A stretch of DNA of 64,000 nucleotides from Pseudoclavibacter sp. RFBB5 (GTDB lineage: Bacteria > Actinomycetota > Actinomycetes > Actinomycetales > Microbacteriaceae): NCBI RefSeq assembly GCF_002931555.1, contig NZ_PSTZ01000011.1:186001-250000 (forward strand), written 5' to 3'. Positions 16,699-25,988 of the stretch are shown here, piece after piece (within the stretch, counting starts at the first letter, position 1; each line of letters begins with the position of its first letter). Under the pieces are notes generated by a model. That model did not search any database and was not told the DNA's origin. It saw nothing but the letters and a program-made list of their open reading frames with translations. The position numbers and the translations under genes were made by a program.

Positions 16699-17535
16699 TC
16701 AGCCGACGATACCCGGGGCGGATGCGCTGTGCGAGACGCCCTGCGCGAACCGCTGCGTGATCCCCTTCGCACACAGCGCGACCACGAAGATCGCGACGGC
16801 CGCCAGCGCCATCGAACCGCCGGCCGCGAACGACAGCGACCGCGAGACCTGCAGCCCGACCACCGCGGCCGTGACGCCGAACACGCAGGAGAGGGCGAGC
16901 ATCCACCCGATGCGCTTGGTGAGCAGCCGAGCCGCGGCGGCCGGGGCGGCGATCATGGCGATCGCCAGGATCGAGCCGATCGCCGGCATCGCGACGACCA
17001 CGGTGAGCGTGATGAGGGCAAGCGCGACGAGGTCCCATGTGCCCTCACGGAAGCCGGCGGCGCGGAAGCCGCGCGCGTCGAAGCTCGAGAACAGCAGCTG
17101 CTTGCCGAACAGCGCGTAGACGAGCGCGACCACGACGAGGGCCCCGCCGAGCAGCCACACGTTGGTGGGGTTCATGGCGAGGATCGACCCTGTAAGGTAC
17201 GAGTCGACACGCACCGACTGGCCCCGGTTGAGGGACGCGAACAGCATGCCGAGCGCGTAGCCGAAGCTCAGGATGATGCCGGCGGCGACCTGCTTGCCCT
17301 GCCTCGGTACGCGCGACAGCGCCGCCATGAGCGCCACGAGCAGCAGGCTGAAGATGGATGCGCCCACCACGATATTGATGCCGGCGACGGCCGCGAAGAC
17401 GCCGCCCGGGAACGTCGCGTGGGTGAGGGCGACTGTGTAGAAGGCACGCTGCCGCAGCAGCACGAGCACGCCGACGAGGCCGCTGAGGAGACCGACGAGC
17501 GTGCCCGTGAGGAGCGCGAGGGAGAAGTAGTCCAC
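16699..17535 (-). CDS. Zinc ABC transporter permease (ZnuB-like, second)
   Basis: A 278-residue metal ABC permease with about eight membrane segments and the ABC-3 family element F-Y-T-V-A-L-T-H-A-T-F-P-G-G-V near residue 35. I place the start at GTG 17535 (M-D-Y-F-S-L-A), two bases after the stop of the first permease, because the open frame further upstream is only antisense-like Arg-rich sequence. Two different permeases in one operon suggest a heterodimeric membrane channel. The product would move zinc through the membrane with the ATPase at 18476. Confidence 0.88.
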   Translation of the reverse strand: MDYFSLALLTGTLVGLLSGLVGVLVLLRQRAFYTVALTHATFPGGVFAAVAGINIVVGASIFSLLLVALMAALSRVPRQGKQVAAGIILSFGYALGMLFASLNRGQSVRVDSYLTGSILAMNPTNVWLLGGALVVVALVYALFGKQLLFSSFDARGFRAAGFREGTWDLVALALITLTVVVAMPAIGSILAIAMIAAPAAAARLLTKRIGWMLALSCVFGVTAAVVGLQVSRSLSFAAGGSMALAAVAIFVVALCAKGITQRFAQGVSHSASAPGIVG

Positions 17536-17537
17536 GG

Positions 17538-18479
17538 CTACGAGACCACCTCGGCGCGCGTTGGCTCGGCGGCGCGGGGCGTGCCGGCGCGGGGCGTGCC
17601 GGCGCGGGTTGCGGCTGCGCGCCGCCGTCCCCGATCGGAGGAGCCGAGCGCGGCCAGCCTCGTCACGGCGACGACCACGAGATACAGCGCGACGAGCACC
17701 AGCACGAGCACAGCGCTCGGGGAAGCCTGGATGCCCGCATCCAGTGACAGCCAGAGTCCCGCCCAGAGACCCACGAGTCCACAGCCGACCGAGACGAGCA
17801 GCGAGACGGCGACGATCGCCCACACGCGCCGGACGACGAGGCGCGCGACGGCCACGGGCACGATCAGCAGCGCGAGGACAAGGAGATTGCCGACCGCGCG
17901 CGCGGCGGCGACGACCACCAGTGCGATGGCGACGTTCAGCGCCAGCTCGTAGGCGAGCACCCGCAGCCCGGAGGCCTGCGCCTGCTTGCGGTCGAAGGAG
18001 ACGAGCAGCTGCTCCTTCCAGGTCGCGAGCACCAGGACGATCGCCGCGCCGCCCAGCACGCAGATCGCGACGATGTCGCCGCTCGACACGGTGAGGAGCT
18101 GCCCGAACAGCAGGTGCTCGAGGCCAGAGGCGTAGTCGACGCTGCGCGAGACGATGACGATGCCGAGCGAGAAGGCGCCGGCGAGCACCACCGCGATGGT
18201 CGCATCCGAGCCGATGCCCTTGGACGTGGCGATCGTCAGGGCCACCGTCGCGAGGAGGGCCGCGATGCCGGCGCCCACATAGACGCCGTCGGTGCCAGCG
18301 GCGATGAAGCCGATCACCACGCCGGGGAACACCGAATGCACGAGCCCATCGCTGAGGAACTCGAGCCCACGCAGGGCGAGGGCCGTGCCGACGATGGCGC
18401 TCGCGACGGCGAGCACGATGATGGCGATGGCCGCGCTCTGCACGAACGGCAGCTGCAGCAGGACGGAGAGGTCGGTCAC
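17538..18479 (-). CDS. Zinc ABC transporter permease (ZnuB-like, first)
   Basis: A 313-residue ABC-3 family permease with eight or more hydrophobic segments and the conserved F-L-S-D-G-L-V-H-S-V-F-P-G element near residue 45. GTG 18479 overlaps the ATPase stop by four bases (GTGA), giving translational coupling. The C-terminal 40 residues are unusual: an Arg/Ala-rich cytoplasmic tail with a short repeated R-A-G-T-P unit, encoded by a tandem 15-bp repeat near 17580-17610. This tail is absent from the second permease and could reflect slippage. Confidence 0.88.
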   Translation of the reverse strand: MTDLSVLLQLPFVQSAAIAIIVLAVASAIVGTALALRGLEFLSDGLVHSVFPGVVIGFIAAGTDGVYVGAGIAALLATVALTIATSKGIGSDATIAVVLAGAFSLGIVIVSRSVDYASGLEHLLFGQLLTVSSGDIVAICVLGGAAIVLVLATWKEQLLVSFDRKQAQASGLRVLAYELALNVAIALVVVAAARAVGNLLVLALLIVPVAVARLVVRRVWAIVAVSLLVSVGCGLVGLWAGLWLSLDAGIQASPSAVLVLVLVALYLVVVAVTRLAALGSSDRGRRRAAATRAGTPRAGTPRAAEPTRAEVVS

Positions 18480-19285
18480 ACCCGGGCCCGCTCGTGCTCG
18501 TCCGCGTCGTCGCCACCCGGCGCGCACAGCGTGCCATGGGCGCCGCCGTGCGCTTCCGTGTCGGCGGACGTGCCGGAGAAGGCGGCCGCGAGCGCCGCAT
18601 CCGTCAGCGCCTCAGAGATCGGACCGCCAGCGATCTGCCGCCCGTTCAGCAGCAGCACGTGCGAGCACACCTCATGGGCGAGCTCGAGGTCGTGCGTCGA
18701 GACGACGATGCCGACGCCCGTCTCGCGGAGGCGAAGCAGGGTCGCGATGAGCGCGTCCCGGTTCGTGCGGTCGAGGCCGTTGAAGGGCTCGTCGAGCAGG
18801 ATGAGCTTGGGCTCGGTCGCGAGGGCGCGTGCGAGGAGGGCTCGCTGGCGCTGCCCACCGGAGAGCTCGCCGAACGTGGTCTTCGCGAGCTCCGTCAGCC
18901 CAACCGTCTCGATCGCGCGCCGAACCACTTCGCGGTCAGCGGCGCCCGGCCAGCGGAACAGACCGAGGCGACGGTAGCGGCCCATCATGACCACCTGGCT
19001 GAGCGAGACGGGGAAGTCGGGGTCGATGTGCGTCGACTGCGGCAGGTAGCCCACCTCGGAAGCGCGAGCCCCGGGAGTCGTGCCGAGCACCTCGGCGGTG
19101 CCGGACGTCGGCAGCAACCCCAGGAGCGACTGCAGCAGCGTCGACTTGCCGGCGCCGTTCGGGCCGAGCAGCGCGACCGCGTCGCCCTCCCCCACCTCGA
19201 ACGACACACCGGTCAACGCAGGCGCCTCCCTGCCGTAGGCAATGGAGGCGTCGCGGTACGAGACGAGGGGGCTGGGAGACGTCAC
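18476..19285 (-). CDS. znuC: Zinc ABC transporter ATP-binding protein
   Basis: A 269-residue ABC ATPase. Walker A is G-P-N-G-A-G-K-S-T, the signature is L-S-G-G-Q-R-Q-R, and Walker B is L-I-L-L-D-E-P. An H-loop S-T-H-D is also present. The C-terminal 30 residues contain several His and a Cys, which may sense or bind zinc. GTG 19285 overlaps the stop of the binding-protein gene (GTGA). It powers zinc import with the two permeases downstream. Confidence 0.92.
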   Translation of the reverse strand: MTSPSPLVSYRDASIAYGREAPALTGVSFEVGEGDAVALLGPNGAGKSTLLQSLLGLLPTSGTAEVLGTTPGARASEVGYLPQSTHIDPDFPVSLSQVVMMGRYRRLGLFRWPGAADREVVRRAIETVGLTELAKTTFGELSGGQRQRALLARALATEPKLILLDEPFNGLDRTNRDALIATLLRLRETGVGIVVSTHDLELAHEVCSHVLLLNGRQIAGGPISEALTDAALAAAFSGTSADTEAHGGAHGTLCAPGGDDADEHERARV

Positions 19286-20436
19286 TGCTGAGCGAGCACC
19301 TCAGGCACGTCGGTCGCTGTCGCGCCCCAGGATTCGATGATCATCTGAGTATTGTGCACCGTCGCGCCGACATACGTGCCAGTGGGGGTGCCCGGCTCGC
19401 CGAGCGCATCCGTCGCCAGCGCCTTGTCGCCCGAGAAGACCTTCGCGCCGGTCTGCGCTGCGATGGTCTCCGCGTTCTGCGGTGAGAGCTGCGTCTCCGT
19501 GAAGATCGCCTTCACGTTGTGCTCCTTGATCTCGGCGATGAGGGCGTCGATCTCGGCGGCGCTCGGCTCCGCGCTGTCGTCGAAGCTCGGCATGATCGAG
19601 CCGACGAACGTGATGCCGTACTGCTCGAGGTAGTAGTGGAGCGCGTCGTGGTTCGTGACGACGACCCGATCGGCCTCTGGCACCGCGTCGACGTTCGCGG
19701 CGATCCACGTGTCGAGCTCGGTCAGCTCGGCGTCGTACGCGTCGGCGTTCGCCTGCACCGCGGCGGCGTCGATGCCGGGCAGCTCCTCGAGGTGCGTCGC
19801 GATCTCGGTCGCCATGAGCTTCGCGTTGGCGGGCGAGGTCCAGGTGTGCGGGTTGCCTTCGCCCTCGGCGTGCTCGTGACCGTCGGCCTCGGCGGTCGTC
19901 TCCTCAGCGGTGGCCTCCTCGGCGTGCGAGTGCTCCTCGCCCTCAGCGTGGCTGTGCTCTTCGCCCTCAGCATGGTCGTGGCCTTCTTCGGCGTGCGCGT
20001 GCTCGTCCTCGGCGTGCGCTTCCTCGCCGTGGTCGTGCTCGTGGCTGCCCGAGAGGGTGACGCCGGCGGATGCGTCCACGACCTCACCCGCGTATCCGCT
20101 CGACGAGACGGCCGCGTCGAGCCACTCCTCGAGGCCGGCGCCGCTCGAGACGACGAGGTCGGCCGAGCCGAGCGCGACGAGGTCGGCGGGAGTTGGCTCG
20201 AAGCTGTGCGCGCTCATGCCTGGCTGCAGCAGCTGCGTGACCTCGACGTTCAGGCCGTCGGTGAGCTCACGCGTGAAGTCGGCGACCTGCGTGGTCGTCG
20301 CGACGACCGTGAATGCCTCGCCCTCCGCCGTGGGGGCAGCGGATGCATCGGTGCCGGCGGCCGGGCCGGAGCACGCGGCAAGGGCGAGCGTCGAGAGTCC
20401 GGCGAGGGCGATGAGGGAAGAAGTGCGGAGGTTCAC
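19282..20436 (-). CDS. znuA: Zinc ABC transporter substrate-binding lipoprotein
   Basis: A 384-residue cluster A-I solute-binding protein. It begins with a lipoprotein signal ending L-A-A-C. It carries the family's metal ligands (S-A-H-S-F-E-P, N-P-H-T-W, N-H-D-A-L) and a long loop near residues 140-215 packed with His, Asp and Glu in H-x-H repeats, the hallmark of zinc- rather than manganese-specific ZnuA proteins. I choose GTG 20436. A TTGACA-18-TACACT promoter ends six bases before it, so translation is probably leaderless, and upstream in-frame ATG 20472 lies inside that promoter. Confidence 0.9.
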   Translation of the reverse strand: MNLRTSSLIALAGLSTLALAACSGPAAGTDASAAPTAEGEAFTVVATTTQVADFTRELTDGLNVEVTQLLQPGMSAHSFEPTPADLVALGSADLVVSSGAGLEEWLDAAVSSSGYAGEVVDASAGVTLSGSHEHDHGEEAHAEDEHAHAEEGHDHAEGEEHSHAEGEEHSHAEEATAEETTAEADGHEHAEGEGNPHTWTSPANAKLMATEIATHLEELPGIDAAAVQANADAYDAELTELDTWIAANVDAVPEADRVVVTNHDALHYYLEQYGITFVGSIMPSFDDSAEPSAAEIDALIAEIKEHNVKAIFTETQLSPQNAETIAAQTGAKVFSGDKALATDALGEPGTPTGTYVGATVHNTQMIIESWGATATDVPEVLAQQ

Positions 20437-20442
20437 CAGTGG

Positions 20443-20472
20443 AGTGTAAAACGTACTGAGAATCAATGTCAA
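20443..20472 (-). promoter_or_regulatory. znuA promoter with Zur-box-like dyad
   Basis: Read on the minus strand, TTGACA (20467-20472) and TACACT (20443-20448) are separated by exactly 18 bases and followed six bases later by the GTG start. Overlapping the -35/spacer is TGACATTGATTCTCA (20457-20471), which matches the actinobacterial Zur consensus TGAaAaTGATTtTCA at 12 of 15 positions as I recall it. Repressor bound here would block polymerase. Confidence 0.75.
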
Positions 20473-20493
20473 TTACACTCGGGCCGCTTCGGC

Positions 20494-20551
20494 CAGAGTT
20501 GTGGGTGGATGCGCCTCCAGCGGGCACCAGAGACGTCGCGCCACAACTCTG
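20494..20551. repeat. Intergenic palindromic repeat, copy A
   Basis: CAGAGTTGTGG (20494-20504) and CCACAACTCTG (20541-20551) are perfect 11-bp inverted arms around a 36-bp interior that begins with GTGGATGCGCC. It is one of two similar units in the 320-bp non-coding gap between znuA and the next gene. Apart from these two units and the promoter I see nothing else in the gap. Confidence 0.7.
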
Positions 20552-20642
20552 TGCGACCCGGCGGACGCGTTCCCTCGCAGCCAGCCCCGAGGCGCGCCTG
20601 CGAGCCTGCAGCAAGGCGCCCCGGAGCCCGCAACACCACCGG

Positions 20643-20702
20643 ACAGGGTTGTGGCGAAATGCGCCTCGCGCGCCGCGGAACCGCATGCAGCCACAACCTT
20701 GT
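20643..20702. repeat. Intergenic palindromic repeat, copy B
   Basis: The arms ACAGGGTTGTGGC (20643-20655) and GCCACAACCTTGT (20690-20702) pair over 13 positions, with one G-T wobble. Like copy A, the left arm runs into xxATGCGCCTC and the right arm into GTGC. The two units are thus diverged copies of one element of about 60 bp. Confidence 0.7.
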
Positions 20703-20792
20703 GCAGCACCGTCGGGGCGTCGCCCGGGTACTCGTCGCGGCCGCGAGCACCGGCTCGACGCGGAGCTCCGTCTGGGACGGACAGTCCTTTCG

Positions 20793-21572
20793 TTAGCCGC
20801 CGCTGCGGCGGCAGGCGACGAGGGTCGGCTTCACGTACCAGTCGTCGTTGTTCGTATTCGGCGTCTCGCCCGCTGCTCCGACGGAGCCGCCGGGCATGAA
20901 GAACCGCATCCTCAGCTCCACGGTTCCCGCAGCAGACGCGAAGTAGGTCTGGATGGGAGTCGTGTAGGCGACCCCCTGTGTTCCGTTGTACCCAGCCCGG
21001 CTCGTGCGCGCACCGCCGGGCGTGCACGACTCCGGTGGTGCGATCAGCACACTGCCGGTAACTGCGGGCGTCTGTGTGTGGCCGACGAAGAGCACCTGTC
21101 TTGCCGCGTCGGCCCCGTTGCCGATGTCGAAGATCGCCGTCGCGTTCTTCGTGGCGCACGTCGCGCCCGCCACGTTGCCCCCGTATCCCTTGCCAGCCTG
21201 CACTGCGAAGCGGATGTCATAGTACGTGTTCGCACTGACGTTCATGGTCACCGTCGCGGTGACCGTGACACTGTTTGCGCCTGTGTTCGCGTCGACGAAG
21301 CTCCTGTAGTGCGGCGTGCCGATAGCGAGACCAGCCGGGCTATTGCTCTGCCACCCCGCCGATGTCGGGTTGTTCGTGCTTGCGCCTGGAGCGGCTGACG
21401 TCACCCAGCCCGCAGTGCCGGTTCCGTTGGCCTGTGGAATCGTGGTCGTCCCGCACGCAACGTTGCGTGACGCGGCCGCGCTTGGGGCGGTGGCCGCGAC
21501 AGCGATGACGGGAACGGCCCACCCGCCCGCGCGCAGCAGCGTACGCCGAGACTCCGACTGAACATCAGGCAT
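20793..21572 (-). CDS. Secreted protein with Tat-like signal, function unknown
   Basis: A 259-residue exported protein. The N-terminus has S-R-R-T-L-L-R followed by a hydrophobic stretch and A-A-A-S, fitting a twin-arginine signal peptide. The mature part is rich in Thr, Ser, Asn and Gly with alternating beta-strand-like stretches and three or more Cys, like an extracellular beta-sandwich. I do not recognise a family. Codon use is less GC-extreme than its neighbours and it stands alone, which hints at acquisition. The start at ATG 21572 follows GGAG; GTG 21581 is an alternative. Confidence 0.65.
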   Translation of the reverse strand: MPDVQSESRRTLLRAGGWAVPVIAVAATAPSAAASRNVACGTTTIPQANGTGTAGWVTSAAPGASTNNPTSAGWQSNSPAGLAIGTPHYRSFVDANTGANSVTVTATVTMNVSANTYYDIRFAVQAGKGYGGNVAGATCATKNATAIFDIGNGADAARQVLFVGHTQTPAVTGSVLIAPPESCTPGGARTSRAGYNGTQGVAYTTPIQTYFASAAGTVELRMRFFMPGGSVGAAGETPNTNNDDWYVKPTLVACRRSGG

Positions 21573-21722
21573 TGGACGCACTCCAGGTGGCTGCGAGTGG
21601 CGGAGGTAGCCACGCGGGCCACGCTACCAAGGAACTCAGCAGATGGGGAGAGGGGCACTCGCTCTCGCCGCCTACTCACGCGCCTCGCCCGAGACGAATG
21701 AAGGCCGAGAAGCGCAGGGAAC

Positions 21723-23156
21723 TCAGTCGAGCAGCAGCGCGGGCTCTTCCACGATGGTCGCCACGTCGGCGAGGAAGCGGCTCGCGACGTCGCCGTCGAC
21801 CAGGCGGTGATCGAACGAGGCGCCGAGGGTCGTCACCATGCGGGGGCGAACCTCGTCTTCGAACACCCACGGCTTGAGCTTGATGGTGCCGAGCGCGAGG
21901 ATGCCGACCTCGCCAGGGTTGATGACGGGCGTGCCCGTGTCCATGCCGAAGACGCCGATGTTGGTGATCGTGAACGTGCCGTCGCGCATCTCGGTGGGCG
22001 GCGTCTTGCCGTCGCGGGCGCGGTAGGTGAGCTGCTCGATGGCCTGCGCCAGCTGGTGCAGGGTCATGGCGTGCGCGTCCTTGATATTCGGCACGATGAG
22101 CCCACGCGGTGTCGCGGCGGCGAGGCCGAGGTTCACGTAGTGCTTGATCGTGTACTCCTCGTCGGTCCACGCCGCGTTGACGGTCGGGTTGCGACGGATC
22201 GCCCACATCACGGCGCGCGCCACGATCAGGAGCGGCGAGACCTTCACGCCCGCGAAGTCGGGCGACGCCTTGAGGCGCTTCACGAACTCCATCGTGCGGG
22301 TCGCATCCACGTCGGTGAAGAGCGTGACATGCGGGGCCGTGAACATCGACGACACCATGGCGTTCGCCGTCGCCTTGCGCACGCCCTTGACGGGGTGCTT
22401 CTCCTCGCGCACCTCGCCCCAGATGGGAGTCTCGAGGTTCTTGAAGACGCTCGCCTGCTGCGCGTGACGGATGACGTCGTCGCGCGTGGTCTCACCGGCG
22501 AGGCCGGTCGGCTCGACCTGCGACAGGTCGACGCCGAGGTCCTTCGCGAGCTTGCGGATGGGAGGCTTCGCGATGATCGGCGATGCGGATGCGGCGGGCA
22601 CCGACCCGGGCCGGGCCTGCGGCTGCGCTCCCCCGGCGACCGGTGCGGGAGCCTGCGCGGGCGGGCGGTGCGACGGCTGGGCAGGAGCCGGGATCTGCGC
22701 GGGGCGCGTCGGCTGGGCGGGCGCCGCCGACTTCTTGCGGCGGCGGGTGGTCGGCGCGTCGCCGAGGCCGTAGCCGACGAGCACCGAGTTGGCGCCGGAC
22801 TCGGCACCCTCAGTGGAGACGGTCGAAGCCGCATCCGCCTGAGCCGCGTCGAACTCGAGGTCGGCGGCGGGGGCTTCGGGCGCCGCGGTGGGCGTCTCGC
22901 TGCCGCTGCTGGCGCCGGCGGTCTCGATGGAGAGGATGTGCTTGCCCACGTCGACCGTCTGGCCTTCGCTCGCGAAGAGCTCGACGACGCGACCCTCGAA
23001 GGGGCTGGGCAGCTCGACGATCGACTTGGCGGTCTCGATCTCGCACAGCGTCTGGTTCAGTTCGACGGTGTCGCCGGCCTTGACGTGCCAGGAGACGATC
23101 TCGGCCTCGGTGAGTCCCTCGCCGACGTCGGGGAGTTCGAAGTTCTCGGTGCTCAT
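21723..23156 (-). CDS. 2-oxo acid dehydrogenase E2 (dihydrolipoamide acyltransferase)
   Basis: A 477-residue E2 with one N-terminal lipoyl domain (lipoylated Lys in [10 protein letters not shown]) and a long Pro/Ala-rich linker. A peripheral E1/E3-binding domain ([14 protein letters not shown]) and the catalytic domain, ending in F-D-H-R-L-V-D-G-D, complete it. It transfers an acyl group from E1-bound lipoate to CoA. It is the third gene of an E1alpha-E1beta-E2 operon and starts 55 bases after E1beta. A heterotetrameric E1 with this E2 fits either a branched-chain or a pyruvate dehydrogenase complex; sequence alone does not decide. No E3 gene is in the window. Confidence 0.92.
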   Translation of the reverse strand: MSTENFELPDVGEGLTEAEIVSWHVKAGDTVELNQTLCEIETAKSIVELPSPFEGRVVELFASEGQTVDVGKHILSIETAGASSGSETPTAAPEAPAADLEFDAAQADAASTVSTEGAESGANSVLVGYGLGDAPTTRRRKKSAAPAQPTRPAQIPAPAQPSHRPPAQAPAPVAGGAQPQARPGSVPAASASPIIAKPPIRKLAKDLGVDLSQVEPTGLAGETTRDDVIRHAQQASVFKNLETPIWGEVREEKHPVKGVRKATANAMVSSMFTAPHVTLFTDVDATRTMEFVKRLKASPDFAGVKVSPLLIVARAVMWAIRRNPTVNAAWTDEEYTIKHYVNLGLAAATPRGLIVPNIKDAHAMTLHQLAQAIEQLTYRARDGKTPPTEMRDGTFTITNIGVFGMDTGTPVINPGEVGILALGTIKLKPWVFEDEVRPRMVTTLGASFDHRLVDGDVASRFLADVATIVEEPALLLD

Positions 23157-23211
23157 ATGCGTGCTGTCTCTATCTGTGCGTGAGGGTGCGTGCGGGCGTC
23201 GGGTGCCGAGG

Positions 23212-24243
23212 TCAGTACTCGAGCGAGCGGTCGACGGCCTCGAGGATGCGGTCCGCGTCAGGCAGGTAGCTCGCCTCGAGCTTGGCTGGCGGGAAGGGCA
23301 CGTTGAAGCCCGACACGCGAAGCACCGGGGCTTCGAGCGAGAAGAACACCCGTTCCTGCACGGTCGCGGCGATCTCCGAGCCGATGCTCGCGTTCGAGGG
23401 CGCCTCCTGCGCGACGACGAGGTGACCCGTCTTGCGAACGGATTCGACGATGGGCGCGTAGTCGATGGGGCTCAGCGAGCGCAGGTCGATGACCTCGATG
23501 CTGATGCCCTCGTTCTCAGCCACAGCGGCGGCCTGCAGCGCGACGGCGGTCATGGCGCCGTGCGCGACGACCGTCGCGTCGGTGCCGATGCGGGCGACGC
23601 GGCTCGCGTGCATCCCGGCGGCGGGCCCGCCGAGGCTGACCTCGCCCTTCTGCCAGTACTTGCTCTTCGGCTCGAAGAACATGACGGGGTCGTTGCTCTT
23701 GATCGCCTGCTGGATCATCCAGTACGCGTCGTTGGGCGTCGACGGGGAGATGAGGCGCAGGCCGGCGGTGTGCGCGAAGTACGCCTCGGGGCTCTCCTGG
23801 TGGTGCTCGACGGCGCCGATGTGCCCGCCGTAGGGCACGCGGATGACAACCGGCATCTGCAGGCGGCCCTCGTTGCGATTCGTGAGCTTCGCGAGCTGCG
23901 TCGTGATCTGGTCGAAGCCGGGGAAGATGAACCCGTCGAACTGGATCTCGCACACGGGCCGGTAGCCGCGCATGGCGAGGCCGATGGCCGTGCCGATGAT
24001 GCCGGACTCCGCGAGCGGGGTGTCGAGCACGCGGTTCGCCCCGAAGTCACGCTTCAGGTGCTCGGTGACGCGGAAGACGCCGCCGAGCGTGCCGATGTCC
24101 TCGCCCAGCTGGACGACCTTGTCGTCGTCCTCCATGGCGCGGCGCAGGCCGGCGTTGATGGCCTTCGCGAGGGGCATGGTGACCGTCTCTGGCGCATCCG
24201 CCTCAGGCCCGCTCTGCGTGGTGCTCGTGGCGACGTCGGTCAT
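23212..24243 (-). CDS. 2-oxo acid dehydrogenase E1 beta subunit
   Basis: A 343-residue transketolase-like E1 beta subunit. Recognisable elements are G-E-D-I-G near residue 50, [29 protein letters not shown] and S-P-S-T-P-N-D-A-Y. The C-terminal domain has D-L-R-S-L-S-P-I-D and [13 protein letters not shown] 24243 overlaps the E1alpha stop (ATGA), ensuring equal synthesis of the two subunits that form the alpha2beta2 decarboxylase. Confidence 0.93.
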   Translation of the reverse strand: MTDVATSTTQSGPEADAPETVTMPLAKAINAGLRRAMEDDDKVVQLGEDIGTLGGVFRVTEHLKRDFGANRVLDTPLAESGIIGTAIGLAMRGYRPVCEIQFDGFIFPGFDQITTQLAKLTNRNEGRLQMPVVIRVPYGGHIGAVEHHQESPEAYFAHTAGLRLISPSTPNDAYWMIQQAIKSNDPVMFFEPKSKYWQKGEVSLGGPAAGMHASRVARIGTDATVVAHGAMTAVALQAAAVAENEGISIEVIDLRSLSPIDYAPIVESVRKTGHLVVAQEAPSNASIGSEIAATVQERVFFSLEAPVLRVSGFNVPFPPAKLEASYLPDADRILEAVDRSLEY

Positions 24244-25370
24244 CGGCTTGCCTCCTGGTTCGCGGCCTCGTCGAAGGACGCCTCGTATCGGCGCAGCCAC
24301 TGCTTCTCTTCCTCGAGCTGCGGGTGCGCGTCGCTGTACACGTTGTCGAACATGGAGTCGTTGTCTGGCTCTTCGATCTCGAAGACGCCGCGGCGCACGT
24401 CGGCCGCGTAGTCCTTCGCGGCCTCGTCGACACCGGCGAAGAAGTCCTCGCCGACGCCCTGGCCGCGCAGGTAGGCGGCGAGGCGGGCGATGGGGTCGCG
24501 GCGGCGCCACGACTCCTCCTCGTCCTTCGTGCGGTACTTCGTGGGGTCGTCGGTCGTGGTGTGCGCGCCCATCCGGTACGTCTCGGCCTCGATGAAGCCG
24601 GGGCCGCCACCCGCGCGGGCCCGCTCGAGGTGCGAGCGTGTCACGGCGAAGCTCGCCATGACGTCGTTGCCGTCGATGTGCGTCGAGGGCATGCCGAAGC
24701 CGCCCGCGCGCTTGTAGAGCGGGTTGTTCGCCTGCACGGAGACCGGCACGGAGATGGCCCACTGGTTGTTCTGCAGGAAGAAGACGAGCGGCACCTGGTA
24801 GCTCGTCGCGAAGACGTAGGCCTCGTTGGTGTCGCCCTGGCTGGTCGCGCCGTCACCGAAGTAGACGACGGTCGCCTCGTCCTTGTCGAGGTCGCCGGTG
24901 CCTGTGGCACCGTCGAACTTCTGGCCGAGCGCGTAGCCGGTGGCGTGCAGGGTCTGCGAACCGATAACGAGCGTGTAGGGACGCACGCCGTGGCCTTCCG
25001 GCGACCATCCGCTGTGCGTCACGCCGCGCAGCAGGCGGAGCACGTCGACGAGGTCGACGCCGCGCACGAACGCGACGCCGTGCTCGCGGTAGGAGGGGAA
25101 CACCGCGTCCTGCGGGCGCATGGCGTAGGCGGAGCCGATCTGCGCGGCCTCCTGGCCTTCCGCCGGGACGTAGAGCGACAGCTGACCCTGACGCTGCAGC
25201 ATGGTCGACTCGCGGTCGAATGCTCGCACGTAGCTCATGTCGCGGTACGCGCGCAGGTAGTCCTCGGTGCCGAGCAGCTCGAGCTGCTCCAGGAAGGGCT
25301 CGGCGGCCTTCGTCGGCTTCACCTCTCCCTCTGGAGTGAGGATCTGCACGGTTTCGTCGCCTGGAGTCAC
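24240..25370 (-). CDS. 2-oxo acid dehydrogenase E1 alpha subunit
   Basis: A 376-residue thiamine-diphosphate-binding subunit. The TPP motif is visible as F-G-D-G-A-T-S-Q-G-D-T-N-E-A through F-L-Q-N-N-Q-W-A-I-S. The phosphorylation-loop region has Y-R-M-G-A-H-T-T-T-D-D-P-T-K-Y. It decarboxylates a 2-oxo acid with the beta subunit. GTG 25370 is first in the operon. The E1alpha sequence resembles the actinobacterial branched-chain/pyruvate hybrids, so substrate is left open. The promoter lies in the gap before the divergent holin-like gene. Confidence 0.93.
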   Translation of the reverse strand: MTPGDETVQILTPEGEVKPTKAAEPFLEQLELLGTEDYLRAYRDMSYVRAFDRESTMLQRQGQLSLYVPAEGQEAAQIGSAYAMRPQDAVFPSYREHGVAFVRGVDLVDVLRLLRGVTHSGWSPEGHGVRPYTLVIGSQTLHATGYALGQKFDGATGTGDLDKDEATVVYFGDGATSQGDTNEAYVFATSYQVPLVFFLQNNQWAISVPVSVQANNPLYKRAGGFGMPSTHIDGNDVMASFAVTRSHLERARAGGGPGFIEAETYRMGAHTTTDDPTKYRTKDEEESWRRRDPIARLAAYLRGQGVGEDFFAGVDEAAKDYAADVRRGVFEIEEPDNDSMFDNVYSDAHPQLEEEKQWLRRYEASFDEAANQEASR

Positions 25371-25559
25371 GTCGTGTGGCGCCTTCCTGCTGTTCCGATC
25401 CCGAATGCGGTTGCCCGAGATTTCGCCAGTCTAGTTCTCCGCCCCACCGCGATTCAGGAGAAATCCTCCAACAGTTCGGGCGGACCCTGCACGAGATGGA
25501 CGAGGGCACACCGTCAGCCGACCCAGGCCGTTCTCTCCGGCATCAGGGAGAATACGGGT

Positions 25560-25979
25560 ATGCGAGCCCTCTTGAGCATCATCATCAACGCCGTCGCCCT
25601 CTGGGTCGTGACCCTCATCCTGCAGTCGCACGTGCAGGTGATCCCGTTCGAGGACTCGACGTGGGGCGTCATCGGAACGCTCGCGCTCTTCGGCCTCATC
25701 TGGGGTGTCGTGAATGCCGTGGTCGGCGGTTTCGTGCGCGTCGTGGCGTTCCCCCTGTACATCCTCACGCTCGGCCTCATCTCGTTCATCGTGAACGGCT
25801 TCCTCTTCTGGCTGGTCGGTGTCATCAGCGAGAGCATCGGCTTCGGCATCGAGGTCTCCGGCTTCTGGTGGGCGGTGCTCGCGGCGCTCATCATGTCGGT
25901 CATCACCTCGATCCTCGGCGCCTGGGTGCGGGGTGCCGACTCGAAGTTGAAGAGCGACAGGCGCCGCCGCGAAGACTGA
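25560..25979 (+). CDS. Phage-holin-family (4-TM) membrane protein
   Basis: A 139-residue protein with four hydrophobic segments (about residues 2-22, 32-52, 57-80, 96-120) and a basic C-terminus. The A-L-F-G-L-I-W-G-V-V-N-A-V-V-G and P-L-Y-I-L-T-L-G-L motifs are those of the YvlD/phage_holin_4_2 family, which are ordinary chromosomal membrane proteins despite the name. GGGAG lies nine bases before ATG 25560. It is divergent from the E1alpha operon. Confidence 0.85.
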   Translation: MRALLSIIINAVALWVVTLILQSHVQVIPFEDSTWGVIGTLALFGLIWGVVNAVVGGFVRVVAFPLYILTLGLISFIVNGFLFWLVGVISESIGFGIEVSGFWWAVLAALIMSVITSILGAWVRGADSKLKSDRRRRED

Positions 25980-25988
25980 CCCCGTCGC

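Noticed and set aside
24324-25979. 551-residue plus-strand frame
   Set aside because: Its first 410 codons are antisense to the E1alpha gene; only the last 139 codons from ATG 25560 are a real gene.
25560-25979. Prophage, from the holin-family name
   Set aside because: The family is a common chromosomal membrane protein and no phage genes are nearby.
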